Source of the DNA: Gloeopeniophorella convolvens
Taxonomy: Eukaryota > Basidiomycota > Agaricomycetes > Russulales
Reading direction: 5' to 3'
Assembly (NCBI GenBank): GCA_022496205.1
Contig: WTXD01000003.1
Coordinates: 992,001-1,056,000, forward strand
Length of the DNA stretch: 64,000 bases
Shown here: positions 12,206 to 23,662 of the stretch, one piece after another
Position numbering within the stretch: position 1 is the stretch's first letter
Layout: each line of letters opens with the position of its first letter
Notes under the pieces: generated by a model
Database searches by the model: none
Told to the model about the DNA's origin: nothing
The model's input: the letters and a program-made list of their open reading frames with translations, nothing else
Position numbers and translations under genes: made by a program

Positions 12206-12500
12206 ATGAGCGGTCAACCGCACGCCAAAAGCGCGTCGTACGCAAAAGACCGGAATTATGCGCACCTTTCGAAGAGCCTGGCCCGCCTCTCGCGCGCAGT
12301 AGGCCAGACGGCAGACCTCTTCGAGCAGCTGCACCTCGACCTCGACGCGATGCGCACGCTTGCCGGCATCCACAGCGCACAGTACGCCCCCGCCGCGCCG
12401 GCACATACACTTGCGCTTCGCCCCGTCCCTGACATGTTAATTGCGCCCCAGGCTCATGACAGTGGCGACCGAATTGGTCCCCGAGCACGACGCAGAATAA
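12206..12500 (+). CDS. HSK3: DASH complex subunit Hsk3-like
   Basis: A 74-residue protein from two exons (12206-12381 and 12452-12500) joined by a 70 bp intron. The sequence RNYAHLSKSLARLSRAVGQT, followed by DLFEQLHLDLDAMRTLAGIH and, after the intron, a short LMTVATELV helix, matches the layout of fungal Hsk3: a short helix of the form xYxxLxxxLxxLxxNLxxT, then a second helix and a conserved LFMAA-like end. Hsk3 is one of the ten DASH/Dam1 ring subunits coupling kinetochores to microtubules. The last exon encodes only 16 residues, so a single-frame search would miss the true C-terminus. Assignment rests on pattern and size, not on a search. Confidence 0.7.
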
Positions 12501-13681
12501 TTGCGTGGCCGTGCCGCTTCGCACGACGAGTCGCCGGGGCGCGCGCTGCGCCCCCTGTAAAATAGCCAGGTGCGTCGCGCGTGGGGTACCCTTTATCCAG
12601 ACGCTCACGCCGCGCGCATCGGCAGCTGTAGATCATGTGTACGAATTATGCACCACGGCGTACGCCCGTGCATTAGCGCGCCCGCCCGCGCGGGGGTTCG
12701 CGAACCGCACCGTGGCGGGGGCGGGCACGGTATACCCGCGGGAATACGCCACACACACGGGGGGTCTGCGAAGCTCCCAGCGCGGTCGGTCTCCGAATCT
12801 GCGCAGGCCCTTTTGTTTCGGTGGGCGGGTGGGTGTGATCAGCTGTCGCGCTGTCGCGCGCTGCTACCGCGTTCCTCCGTCCATTGACGGGGCCTCGCGC
12901 CCCGCTACTGGCGGCGTCTGGCCTGATCTGATGGGCCCTCTCAATGTGCTGCGCTTCGCGGGGCCACCCCCATCGCGCAGCGCAACACGTGCAGGCAGGG
13001 CCTTTTGTTTTCGCAGAGCGCCGCAGGGCTCCAGCACGTCAAATTTTGCCCGTTTCTGACACGCCTGGCAAATGCGCGATCAGAAGGGCCGGCCGCAGAA
13101 TTGGGCACGCCCTGGACCCTTTGTGTCTACTCGATATGAGGGGGAGTTCCCCGCAGATGACGTGCTGCGGCCACCCCGCCGGCGCAGGGGAGCGCGATAG
13201 CTATATCTCGCACTAAGAGCGAAGCGCGGGCATAGTCATTTGTTTCGGTTGTCGTGCACGGCCAGAATGCGGACGGCCGGTTTGGGCCGCAGCACGTTGT
13301 GTTGGGCGATGTACCGCAGCGAGCGGTCTTTGTAGGTACCACAAACGATCTGGCGTCGGAGCCCCCGCGCCGCACAGCGTGGATCGTGATCATCGCGTTC
13401 TTCTCATGAGAAGCACCTCGTTTCTGTGCTCGCGCATAACGGTGCTAACAACGCGCTTCCCATATACGCCAGACCTGCTCCAAAATTTCGCAGCAAAGTG
13501 TCGATAAGGGATGCTTTTGTGTCATAGAAGTTGAGGGACCAGCGCGACGCGCTCGACTCCGACGGCAGAATCGGAAGTGTTTGAACATACTATATCGGCA
13601 GAGCCACGTGGCCGGGCTATTAGCATCGAAATGCGGCACGCGCGAAAGGGGAGGCAGCCGAGTCGGGCTCGTTCAACGACG
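12501..13681. other. GC-rich intergenic region
   Basis: About 1.2 kb with strong GC richness and many CpG-containing stretches. Apparent open frames on both strands are Arg/Ala/Pro-rich shadows without recognisable blocks. No RNA gene is seen. Confidence 0.45.
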
Positions 13682-14972
13682 ATGCAGGCAGACCTCGACC
13701 CCTTGGAATCGGGAGCGGAAAGGGCAGTCATTATACTCGTCGGCCTTATTGGTTCGGGGAAGGTGTGTCCGCTATATTTGGCGGGCGGCGTGTTGCTACA
13801 CTGCATCAATGGCACACCCGCACCGCGCGCGGCCGCACCCGCAACTGTTCCAACGGACGCTTGCTGACTCGGTCGCGTCGCCAGTCGACCTTCGCAGAAG
13901 CCCTCCAAGAACACATCCCACAGATCAGAAGATGCAACCAGGACGAGCTTGGTAACCGGCGCAACGTTGAAGACCTAAGCCGAAGCTGCCTCCGCCGGGG
14001 CCTGTCCGTGTGCATCGACAGGACCAATTTCGATGCGACGTGAGTGTGCTTGGAAGTGGACGAGACTGATCTGGCCCGTCGCTCATGAAACGCATAGGCA
14101 GCGATCTCATTGGATTGATATTGCGCACGAAGTCCCAGGCACCGCCGTTTGGGTCGTCGTCCTCGACACGCCATACGATGTAAGTCATAGTACATCAATG
14201 AAAAACGCGTCCGCGTCTCCTCTCCGCAGCTCTCGCACCCACTGACTGACGACCCTGTGTCATCATGTACCCCAGGTCTGCGTGGCGCGCCTGCGGAACA
14301 GTGCGTCCATCCGGCCTGGCCCGCGCCGCTTCTCATCACGCTGACCCGGGTCTACCTGTCTGCCTAGGACGCTATCACCCCACAATAACGGACGCAGATA
14401 CCGGCATACGCATCCTCTCGCGCTTTGCGTCCACCTGGGAGCCGCCAGATCCCCGCGAGGGTTACGACAAGCTCATCTCCCTGGGCCTGGCGCAGCAGCC
14501 CGCGGCTGGATATAGCAAGCCAGACGTGCTCGCGGTTCTCCAGCGCCTGCGAGATTCCCCGGACGTGCGCATCAACGCCCATAATACGCATCCAGTTGTA
14601 ATGCAGCCGTCTTGGGATCGCGCAGGGCGTGGTGGCTCGCGTGCGCGTGGGAGTGGCCGCGGGCGTGGGGGTTACTACCCCCGCGCGCGAGGGCCCCATG
14701 GAGGGTCGGGAGGCATGCAGGAAGGGTCGTGGCGAGCTGCGCGAGGATCTCCGTTCGGCAGCACAGCTTGGCCACGACGAGGAGACGCGCCTTTGCGGGG
14801 TTTGCGGCCCTCGCAGACCATGCACGAGCAAAGGTCAAGCGAGTCGGGATCTCAGCCCCACGCGAACGAGTCAGAACGAGGCGCATCGAACACGCCTAGT
14901 TGGCGCGAGGCTGGGGCTGGTTCTGCGCAGGATCCGCTCGTCCTCGATCAGGAGAGCGGACTCATTTCATAG
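13682..14972 (+). CDS. P-loop kinase-like protein (AAA_33 / polynucleotide kinase type)
   Basis: Five exons can be joined. The N-terminus has hydrophobic strand VIILVGLIGSGK|STFAEAL, a Walker A motif split by an intron after the lysine. RRCNQDELGNRRNVEDL and GLSVCIDRTNFDATQRSHWI follow, resembling the kinase domain of polynucleotide kinase/phosphatase and related AAA_33 proteins (DxLG, then RTN). Next come AVWVVVLDTPYD and VCVARLRNRRYHPTITDADT, the lid region. The C-terminal tail is Arg/Gly-rich (an RGG-like stretch near 14630-14700), which suggests nucleic-acid contact. I place the start at ATG 13682, which has A at -3; an in-frame ATG at 13631 is possible. The substrate is unknown. Its 3' end converges on the TPR gene. 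Confidence 0.78.
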
Positions 14973-15193
14973 AATTTCTTGGTATTTCATGTGTCTATAA
15001 GCGGCGGGGTCGAGCGCTCTGGTGTCTACAGTGTCAATACATTTACGATCATGCGTCGGCGTCATGACACGCGGGCACATTCGCACCCCACAGCCTCCCA
15101 GGAGGTGCTGCAAGACAATAAAGAGGCCTCCCCATCATTCATCAAGGAAGTTTTATGGCGCTTTTTCTTGTGACACACCTCTGCGAACGACTC

Positions 15194-16361
15194 TCAGGCC
15201 GACTCAGGTTCCGTAGTGGTTCCATTCGTCTTTCCGGATTGCTTGTCTATCTGTGCGGTGACCTGGAAAAGAAGTTACGAAAAGACATATACGTCATGAG
15301 GCGATGAAGAAGCCGAGAGGATCGCAATCTGCAGGCTTACAGCTTCGATCTGTACGTCGGCGCGCTCAATTCCAAACCGTTTGCTGCGCTTGTAATAATC
15401 CAAGGCCTCCGGGAGGCGCCCGACTAGTCAGCGAAGCGTGGGCATCAGAGAAAGGCGTTGTTCCAGAAAGGACAAACACTAACAGGCTTCCAAAACCGAG
15501 GCTAGATTGAATGCGATCTCAGGGTCCTCCGGCGCAAGTTTCGCCGCAATTCTGCAACGTAAGAAGATAGTGAGATGGATGGCGGTCTCAGGGAAAAAGT
15601 GTCCTCACTGGAGATGCTGGAGAGCGAGGTCGGGCCGAGATTCGGTGTGGTTCAAATATGCGCTCGCCAAATCTGCACAGACAAAGGGAAGAGGCTGAGC
15701 GGACGTTGCCGGGAACTGGGGGACAACGGACGCACTAGTGTGCGCATCTGCACTGGAGGGCTGGAACTCAATGGCCAGCTTCCATGAATGGATAGCTTCG
15801 TCAAACTCCTCTGCGAGCACGTTCAGAGATCGGGCGCGCCAATCAGTTTGAGGAAGGAGAACGAACTGAGATGGTAGTGTGTTACACCTAGATTAAAGAG
15901 GGAACTGGCGTTACGTTTAATGTCTACGCTGCGTTGATACAGTCTTTTTGCGCCCTCTACGTCGCCTTCCTCGAGCTTCTGAGTGCCTTGTTCGAGACAG
16001 AGGAGAGCCTCTTCTTCGGCAGGGTCTGATGCAGTAGAGTGAGGGGTTTTTGAGGATGCCCAGCCTATGAGGTAAAACAATTAGGACTAGGTTGATGTGA
16101 AATTGGGAGGGGCGGAGTCGACTCGAGTCGCGGGTCGAAACGAAACCTACGTTTCGAGTTGGGCGAGTATGGTGGCAGCGGCAGCAGTGGTGGTGACACG
16201 GCGCGTGGACTACGGAAGCCCGGGGCCGCACGGCGAGCAAGTGTGAGGTGTCCGGCGTGGAGGCCCCTGGAGCGGACGACAGATGAGACTGGGCCGGCGC
16301 ACGACTTGGGCAGTGCGAGGCTTCGCGGGAACAACTTTTGGAGAGCAAGAGACATGTGCAT
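15194..16361 (-). CDS. Mitochondrial TPR-repeat protein
   Basis: The N-terminus (MHMSLALQKLFPRSLALPKS, then SSVVRSRGLHAGHL) is rich in Arg, Ser and Leu and lacks acids, as expected of a mitochondrial presequence. Two to three tetratricopeptide repeats follow: EEALLCLEQGTQKLEEGDVE-GAKRLYQRSVDIKRNASSLFN; EEFDEAIHSWKLAIEFQPSS; and a third around LASAYLNHTESRPDLALQHL, LPEALDYYKRSKRFGIERAD. The last exon begins VTAQIDKQSG and the protein ends PESA at TGA 15194-15196. The TPR positions (A/G at 8, A at 20, P at 32) are recognisable. I cannot name a specific family. ATG 16355 (MSLALQ) is an equally good start. The gene is divergent from TIM23 with about 257 bp between the two starts. Confidence 0.75.
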
Positions 16362-16618
16362 GAGGCGGAAGCGCAGGCCGAAGCTTATTGTTCTTGACCT
16401 GGACAGACGCGTCCGACGCTCTCGAGTCGCTGCGTTACCCCCGCCGCCGCCGCCCCGGCACCCGGCCGGGATCGTCACGCCGCTTGAATTTTTTGGCGTC
16501 CTGAGCGGGTCGCCCCACCGCTGCCACGCACAGCGACGACGCTCGTCTTTCTCCTCCGTTCCGTCGCTGTCGCTTTCTTGCTCTCCCTTTCCTACCTCTC
16601 CTCCTCTAATCCCTAATT

Positions 16619-17517
16619 ATGTCTTCTGAATCCTACCCCTCAAACACTTCCGCCTCTCAGGACTCTTCGGACCTCCTCAAAAACGTCAAGTTCTCGTCGC
16701 AGACCTCAAACCCCCTCCCCGAAACACTCACCGCCTCGGACTTGCTCTCTGGAGCCTATGACCCCGCGAAGCTTCACCCCATGGCCGGTCTTGGAGATCA
16801 GCTCGACTATCTCGTTCTGGACGATGATAAGACCAACGATCTCCCTGGCGCAGGGACTGCCATACCCTCAAGGGGTTGGAGCGATGACCTATGCTACGGC
16901 ACAGGTACTATGTATCTTGGTGGTATGTCATTTATGCTTCTCGCGATCATTCCTCTCTTCTTTGATTCTTTCCGTGTCCAACTCCGGACTTTGACCAATA
17001 CTCACCTTATCGTGTCATCTTATTGTCTTTGCGCTGACCACATGTCCTCGCCTCCCCATAGGTCTGGCCCTCGGTGGGGCGTGGGGCTTCCGAGAGGGCG
17101 CGAGGAGACCGCTGGCAGTCTCCAATACGCGGCTGCGAATCAACAGCATCCTTAACTCCATCACGCGAAGGGGAACATTCTTGGGCAATTCGGCCGGTGT
17201 CTTAGGTATGTTCCTCCCCCCATTCGCGTTCCTTTTGTTCTCGGCTCAGCGCTCCCCCTGCAGCTCTGGGATACAACGGGATTAATTCGACCATTGACGC
17301 ACTTCGGGGCAAGCACGACGCGTTCGGAAGCATGGCAGCTGGTGCTCTCACAGGCGCGCTTTTCAAATCCACTGGTGAGCGCTTTCCCACCTCGGGCTTG
17401 TTCACAATGCCTGACTCGTGATCTTTCTCCCCAGCTGGCGTGAAACCCGCCTTGGCGACTGCGACGATGGTTTCTGCGTTTGCGGGTGCTTGGAGCTGGA
17501 TTAAGACGCGCGTTTGA
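16619..17517 (+). CDS. TIM23: Tim23, mitochondrial inner membrane protein import channel
   Basis: This is the channel subunit of the TIM23 presequence translocase in the inner membrane. Exon 1 encodes the Ser/Asn-rich intermembrane-space domain (MSSESYPSNTSASQDSS; SDLLSGAYDPAKLHPMAGLG; LDYLVLDD). After short introns the Tim17/22/23 domain follows: TGTMYLGG-LALGGAWGFREGARRP, RLRINSILNSITRRGTFLGN, SAGVLALGYNGINSTIDALR, DAFGSMAAGALTGALFKSTAG, and a last helix ending AWSWIKTRV. The GxxxG-rich helices and the RRGTFLGN and DAFGSMAAGALTGALFKS blocks are diagnostic. Length of about 220 residues is normal. A divergent promoter is shared with the mitochondrial TPR gene. Confidence 0.94.
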
Positions 17518-18335
17518 GTACATTATACCCTATGTAATATCTAGACGTCCCTTTTGCGATCACATCTCATTTCAGCTTCGTCATCTTCCACCACCTCGTC
17601 CACGTATCCACCCCCGTTCGCGTGAAATGTGGCGAAATCATCGCTTTAGCTAATGACAGCACTTACAGGTTCCGTCACACCGGTTAGGTCGGGCAAACGA
17701 GAACCTGCGCGTCAACATGAACAACACTGCCGCTACTGGGAACTCAAGAGCGGCTTTCTCCACGAACCCGCCAACTCGGCCAGATATTGGATGCATCGGA
17801 GCTTGGCCATCAAACTCTGGAAATCTCGTGGCCCCTAGACTGTCGACCCCTTGCTTCGGATGCGATTTGTGTATATGAACTCATCCGCGTCTTCTAATAA
17901 ATTCCCCAGGTCCTTCCCGGGCGACCCTTAGTTCACCCACCGTCAGGTTCCTTAGGTTCGTCTGACGCCCTTGTACCCGCCTCGGCGGTTGAGCCTGCAA
18001 CGTCTGTCCTCCCTCCGAAGGATATCCATCCAATGCCAGCGTTGCCCAGTGCCTCCCGTCCGACATGCGGGAACCTCGTCCTCGACGTGAAACTCCGCGT
18101 CGACGACTGCCGAGCGTCTTCTGAACAAACTAAATTGCGCCGACTCGGAAGTGGTATTCCTGATGTCCTGTCTTTGCTCGTAAGTCGCTCCCTGCTTCGT
18201 TCCTTGTTAGGAAAAATGCAGAACTCGCGTCGCTGACTTGGAGCACAGGCGCTCTGGCAACCCCAACACATATCCACTCTCCTATTTCAGATGGCATTCA
18301 GCGTGCACTTTTGCTCGGTAATACTGCACGTCTCT
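17518..18335 (+). other. Unresolved region upstream of the velvet gene
   Basis: Some exon-like pieces exist: an ATG at 17716 opens a frame starting MNNTAATGNSRAAFSTNPPT, and a Ser/Pro-rich frame about 17911-18180 includes SGSLGSSDALVPASAVEPAT. A third piece ending at TAG near 18336 reads GIQRALLLGNTARLYGPF. The junction phases that I tried do not join these into one frame. They could be a small separate gene, long 5' exons of the velvet gene, or a decayed gene. Confidence 0.3.
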
Positions 18336-19494
18336 ATGGCCCATTTTAGGTATGACCCGCGGGATGACGTCTCGCAGAACGCGGAGACGACGCCGAGGCT
18401 TCCATGGAATGCGCAAGACACTACGGCGCTACTTGGGACATCAACAGGGACACTTGCGCGGACTGTCAGCGACCGGCCGTCGTCATCGCGAACCAGTGGA
18501 TCGTCTTATTACTCGCGTTCGTCTGCTGGGACAGGCAGCTGGAACACCCGCCAGCCCACCCGCCTCCCAGAACCACAATTCGCGTCCCTGCTGTCATCAG
18601 GATATCTTCCGGACGGCCCAGGGCTGATTGGGCCTGAACACGAGACAAAGTGATCACCGTCCTTCCCTTTTCGTCCCTGTACCCTTTGACCTGTCTCTGC
18701 AGAACGTACCACCTCGAAGTGGTACAGCAGCCAGAGGTGACCGCCGAGTTTGGCTCGGCGGCGCTGTCTCGCCTGCCGCTGGCGCCTCCACTTGTGGCTC
18801 AGCTTATTATCCGGGACCACAGGGGCAACGTCATCGAATCGTGAGCGACAGCACCACTAGCCCCGTCCCTCGCCATTCTTATCTCACGGGGGGCACCCAC
18901 CGCGTAGCGACCCAGAGCACCCATACCTGATCTGCCACCTGTCTCTGTATTCATCTGACGGCATGACCGCCCTGGACCCCGTCTCGCCCACGAACAGGCA
19001 CTTCCCACCCGATCGTCTCCTCTACGGCAACCTCGTCTCGTCGCCCCACTACCTGCGGAACCTGCAGGGCCGCCCGGGGGTGTACTTCCTCTTCCCGGAC
19101 GTGAGCGTGCGCCTGCAGGGCCGCTACCTGCTGCAGCTCACGCTGATGCGCCTCTCCCGGTGCGTCGCGGGCCCCTTCCGCGCGAGCCGAGCCCTGACGC
19201 GTGCCGTGACAGCGTCGACGCCACGGGCGTAGTGCGCGTCGGTGAGAGCGGCGCCGTGCTGACGCAGACGCGCACGCGCCCGTTCGACGTGCGCCCGCGC
19301 CAGACCTACATCGCCCCGCGTGAGTCGCCGCCGCGCCCCTGCGCGCCCGCTGTCCCCGCCGCGCCCGTTGCTGACCGCGCGACGGCGTACGCACAGCGCA
19401 GACGCCGTTGACGGAGTTCTTCCTGCAGCAAGGTGCCCGAATGTATGCGTTTGCCTCCCGCCCGTCGCGCTTTCGCGGCGAGGGCGCCGTCTAA
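18336..19494 (+). CDS. Velvet-domain regulator
   Basis: This is a fungal velvet factor, of the group that couples light and development to secondary metabolism. After a Ser/Thr-rich N-terminus (MAHFRYDPRDDVSQNAETTP, then SDRPSSSRTSGSSYYSRSS) the velvet domain begins TYHLEVVQQPEVTAEFGS and continues LAPPLVAQLIIRDHRGN. Across introns come DPEHPYLICHLSLYSSDG, LLYGNLVSSPHYLRNLQGRP, GVYFLFPDVSVRLQGRYLLQ and LTLMRLSRVDATG. The end is TRTRPFDVRPRQTYIAP-PQTPLTEFFLQQGARMYAF. The two halves of the velvet fold and the FPDVSVRLQGRYLL core are clear. I cannot assign VosA versus VelB by eye. The first exon start is uncertain because ATG 18291 is also in frame. Confidence 0.85.
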
Positions 19495-22400
19495 GTTCCA
19501 TTGCCGAACTTGCCTTTCTCGAACTGCGCGGCTCATCATCGTCGTTTGTTTTGGCAGAATGTGATTGGTTCGACTGCGCGTGCGCGTGCGGGGCGTGGTG
19601 TGGCGGGGGCGTGGTCGTGTCGTGGTGTGGCGTGCTAGCGGCAGTGCAGCACGATGCATGGATTGGCACGCGCCGCGCCGCGCGGGAGGCGCATGGCTCC
19701 CCCAGCCCTGTTCATTCAACGCATGCGAGCACCCACTGGATACCCTACACCTCCACCACACACGAACCGCCCAGCCAGCCAACGACCCACCCACCCATAT
19801 ACCCTCCTCCACCAGCCCGCCCACGCTTCATATCCATTTATCCCATCGCTAATCCGCGGGTTGTATCATAGCACTGCACCTTCCTTTCTGCTCGTCCCTT
19901 CGCTTTCCCTTTCTTGAACGCTGCACCCTCGCTCCGCTTCGCACGACTTACGATAGACCCCCCGACGCGCGGCGCCCGACTCGCGCGCCATACATACATA
20001 CCGCCCCGCAGTGGGGCCCGCCGCACGCCACACTGCGCCTGCCTGCTTCCCTTGCGCACGCCGCACTTGTAACTTGCTTTCGAAACACATGCTTAATTTA
20101 GAAGGTCTGGTCCACCCGCGCGCCCTGCTCCGCCGCCGGCGCAGGAAGCCAGGTGGAGGCTCGAGGAAAGCAGCGCGCGTACGTACGCGCGGCGATTCAC
20201 TCAATGGGCTGTGGCCCGCGAGGAGGCTAGCCCGCGCGGCGACTTGGGAAGAGGGCGGCTCCGTGCGCCGCCGCCGGGATCCCCAGGCCAATTGAATGCG
20301 GCGCGTCTCCGCCGCGTCGCGTCGGGCCTCATCATTATCATCATCATCATCATTCATCGAAAATCGGTGTTTCACGCGTAGCTGCGGGTGCGCCACGGTC
20401 TTGCATACGCGGAGCCACAGAAGCACGGGGCCCCTGCAGGCATCAGAACGTCTCCTTGGTGCGCGCGTGCAGTGCCTGTGTGCGGCTCTGAGCGCGCTGG
20501 GCAGAGGCCAGGCCGGGCGTGCGTGATTAATTTGGTTTCGGTTTGGTTCGGGCGCCTGTGGATCGCGATCACGCGCTTCGCGCGACGCGGTGGGCCACGA
20601 CTGTAAGTAAGTTTGGCGCGACGCGACCGTGACGCCGCCTCGCGAGCGCGCGCATTGGCTGACGGCTTAGCGTGGCACTGGCATTATCACTGGTGCAAGA
20701 ATATTGAAGCAACTTTGACTTGTGATAATTACACCTTATGCGTCTAGTACGCCAGAGCATTGGAGGACGTGCTATGTGGTCATGAAACACCGAGCGCGGC
20801 GTGTGATTTATTCGAACTGCTGAGCGTGGCAGGTCGCCGCGCGTCGCAACTGGCGTCTCGCGATGTGATTTGCTGCGAGTAGCAGCACCAGTCCAGGGGC
20901 AAGACGCCGTCTCTTGCACCTCTCGCACCACCACCTCCTCCTCCGCCTCCGCCGCCGCCGACCAGATTGGATTCGCGATGCCAACACGCCCTGGAACGGA
21001 CGCACGAGCGTGCGCGGCAGACGGTGGGCCAATGGCAGCGGCGCGCACGACGTCATACAGGGCTCAAACGCGTCTCGGTTGCAGGCTGCCTGGAGAAAAC
21101 TCTCTAAGTGGCTGCATGTGACTGGCGCCCAGGACCCTGCATGGCGTGCACAGCGCACCACAGCGAAGGCGAGAAAGAGAGAACGCAAAAAAGGACGTGC
21201 ATCGCCATCCGTCGCCATCTCGATGCGCCTTTTTCTCGAAGGGTGCTGGTGGGTGAGAGCTGAGGCGTCCATCGAAGGCTCGAGATACTCTGGGCCGCGC
21301 ATCGTGATCGCAGTCGGGTCTGGGGACTGGACCTTAAGGCAGTGCCGTCTGGGAAGCCTCCTTTGTTTTCCAGTAGGGGAAGATAGAAGGCGAGCGAGAA
21401 AGAGTACGAGGAGGGGCGGAACTTGGCGCAGGGCTATTGCGGCCGGGGCGGGGATACCCAGAGGCACACTTGCGACGGACGTCCTGCGCGCGTGCACACC
21501 CGCGCCGGGGGGTGGTAAACCGCCCTGGTGCCCCGCAGAGAACAATACGGCTGCATACCAGCACGTCGACGCGTCCGTGTCGTCCTCGCCCGCGTAAAGT
21601 CCTAGCCGCGCCGCACGCTGATCCCATCGCGCGCACAACAATTGGCGGGTGTCCACGCGCGCACATGGCGCAGGTCATCTGCCGCACAAAGGGATGTCAG
21701 TTCCGGGCGTCCGGTGTTGCCGGTGTCGGGGTCGTTGTCTTATGTATAGACAAGTGGGCCCGGGTGAGGGATGGCGGGGCGAAGGCCGGGGAAGAAGGGG
21801 GTGGTGTGGGGGTTCTGCCAGGCTTTTGTTTGTCTGCTTGGAAACCAGGGGGAGGGGCGGGGAGGGACGTGGAATGCCGGCAGGCGTTCTCACAGCTGGA
21901 GGCCGACGGCCAGGAGAAGGTCGGGGGTCAATTTGCGGTGGGCTGGGCTGCCTGCGGGAGCAGCGGGGCGGTAGCGATGACAGGCCTGCGATCCGGTGCT
22001 GCGTTATCTGATAACACCGCCGGAGCTCATGCACATGCGCCACTGCATTGCGCTGGCGCATTGCCACCTACTGGCAAAGTCGCTTCGCCTAGCTCGGAGG
22101 GGGCAGATGGGCACCCCGGTTGTCAATGGCCCACAATTAGACTAGGATGGGCCTCGATATGGGCACGCAGGCACTAGACACCTGTAGATTGTTGTCATGA
22201 CGAGGCGTGTTCCCAACTGGCCCGTGCTAGGCGTCAATGTGCGCTGCTTCGGCGCACATAAGTATAGGTCGCGGGGCAGGAACTCGGCAGAGGCTGTCCA
22301 AGGGAGCAACGGGAGGCTGCGGAACGCATATGGGCGGCGTTGGCACAATTCATGCAGCGGCTGCGACTTCCGTGGTGCAATTTCTCGGTGGTGCTCTGGA

Positions 22401-22650
22401 TTGTCCGGCACCGAAGGGATCGAGAGACGCAGCGGTCGCGATGCTCGCCGATGGAGGTGGGTGGGGCACCCACCCGAGAGCGAGCGAGAGGGATTGTGGG
22501 AGGATGGTTGGCCGGGCGGGGCAGGAAGGATCGCAAAGCTGTGCGGCGGAGGCTCAGCCGAGCAGCGTGGCTGGGACTCGTGGCCGGCTGGTGGCTGGCA
22601 CAGCCGGGAATGCTCGGAGTCCCCGCAGCATCTGCCCAATACGGCAGGTC
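19495..22650. other. 3.2 kb gene-poor region
   Basis: I find no exon-like protein blocks on either strand. Open frames up to about 280 codons (for example minus 20808-21656) are Arg/Ala/Pro/Gly-rich shadows of high GC. The region includes a small (ATC/TCA)n microsatellite at 20329-20358. It could hold long 5' regulatory DNA for the CYSTM gene or an untranslated transcript. Confidence 0.45.
20329..20358. repeat. TCA/ATC trinucleotide microsatellite
   Basis: A short imperfect run of the trinucleotide TCA (tcatcattatcatcatcatc and onward) lies in noncoding sequence. It has no coding context. Confidence 0.85.
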
Positions 22651-22657
22651 TATATAA
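22651..22657 (+). promoter_or_regulatory. TATA box of the CYSTM gene
   Basis: A perfect TATATAA lies 75 bp upstream of ATG 22732, followed by a C/T-rich leader. Strong TATA boxes in fungi usually mark highly or inducibly expressed genes. Confidence 0.7.
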
Positions 22658-22731
22658 GCTCGCCGGACCCCGCCTCCGTCGCATTCAAAGCTCCGACCCT
22701 CCTCTTCCACCTCCATCTTCTCTATACCCTC

Positions 22732-23160
22732 ATGTCTAACAAAGATTACTACGGCCAGCAGCAGGGCGGCTACCCCCAGCAGCAACAGCAGTACTACCCA
22801 CCCCAGGGTACGTCTTGGATTCCGTTTTGGCTCCATGTGAGATGCTGACAAGACGTGGGTTCGCCCACAGGTCCTCCTCCCGGACAGGGCGGGTATTACC
22901 CCCAGCAGCCCCAGCAGGCATACCAGGGCGGTCAGCCGGGCTACCAGCCTCAGCCGCAGCCGCAGACGGTCTATGTGTACGTGCCATAGCATCTTTTCCC
23001 CAAATTCGGCTGCCAACATGCGCCCCGCGGCGTGATGTAGGCAACAGCCCCCGCCCCAACAAAAGGACAGTGGGTTCTGCACGGCGTGTCTAACAGGTGT
23101 TTGTCTGTGCTGTTGCGCGGAAGGTGCGTGGCTTTCCGGTTCTGTCCAGGATTACACTAG
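22732..23160 (+). CDS. Small Gln/Pro/Tyr-rich CYSTM-type protein
   Basis: Three or four exons encode a protein of about 90 residues. The N-terminal two thirds is a low-complexity Gly/Pro/Gln/Tyr repeat (MSNKDYYGQQQGGYPQQQQQ, then GPPPGQGGYYPQQPQQ and QPGYQPQPQPQTVYV). The C-terminus is a cysteine-rich, membrane-associated tail, SGFCTACLTGVCLCCCAEGLH. This is the CYSTM architecture (cysteine-rich transmembrane module), a class of small stress-related membrane proteins in eukaryotes. Introns are 22810-22870 and about 22978-23040, with a last short intron near 23132 that brings in the final residues LH. Stop is TAG 23158-23160. If the last intron were not spliced, the C-terminus would differ. 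Confidence 0.75.
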
Positions 23161-23662
23161 TGCTTACGACACGACGCACTTCGTCCGGCAGAGCTTTGCG
23201 ACTGCCTTTTCTGAGCGTGCCGCTTATCTCCCGGTGACGAATGATTTTTATGCTCGTGTACACGTCCTATGATATGCAGTGATCTTTTACTTGAGGACGA
23301 TGTTGTTCGCTATCTTTACTGTATAGCATTTTTTGTGATTGCGCAAGCAGTTGTGAAAAGTCGACTTGGCAATGAGCGTCATATGCGCACGCGGCAGCCT
23401 TCTGGCGTCAGCTGTGATTGTGAAACAAGTGCAAAATAGTCCGCAAATGTAAGGATGTCTACAACAGGGTGTGCAGTAGCACGCAACTGAAACTGCGGCA
23501 ATGATGAGTTGTGAGACTGTTGTGAGCTTGGGGGCAGTCGTCGGAGCTGGCGATGGATGTTGGAACCGGGGCAGCGTGATTGGGGGAGGAAGTGAGCGCC
23601 GGGCGCGGTGTGACCTTTGCGTGACAACCGCTTCTTTCTCTCCCAAAAACCTCGCAGTCAAA
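23161..23662. other. Intergenic, CYSTM trailer and CYT1 promoter
   Basis: This holds the A/T-richer 3' flank of the CYSTM gene, then the promoter of the cytochrome c1 gene. No gene is seen. Confidence 0.5.

Noticed and set aside
20808..21656. A 282-codon minus-strand open frame in the gene-poor stretch.
   Set aside because: Composition is Arg/Pro/Ala-rich with no recognisable blocks and no clear ATG context. It is typical of GC-rich noncoding DNA.
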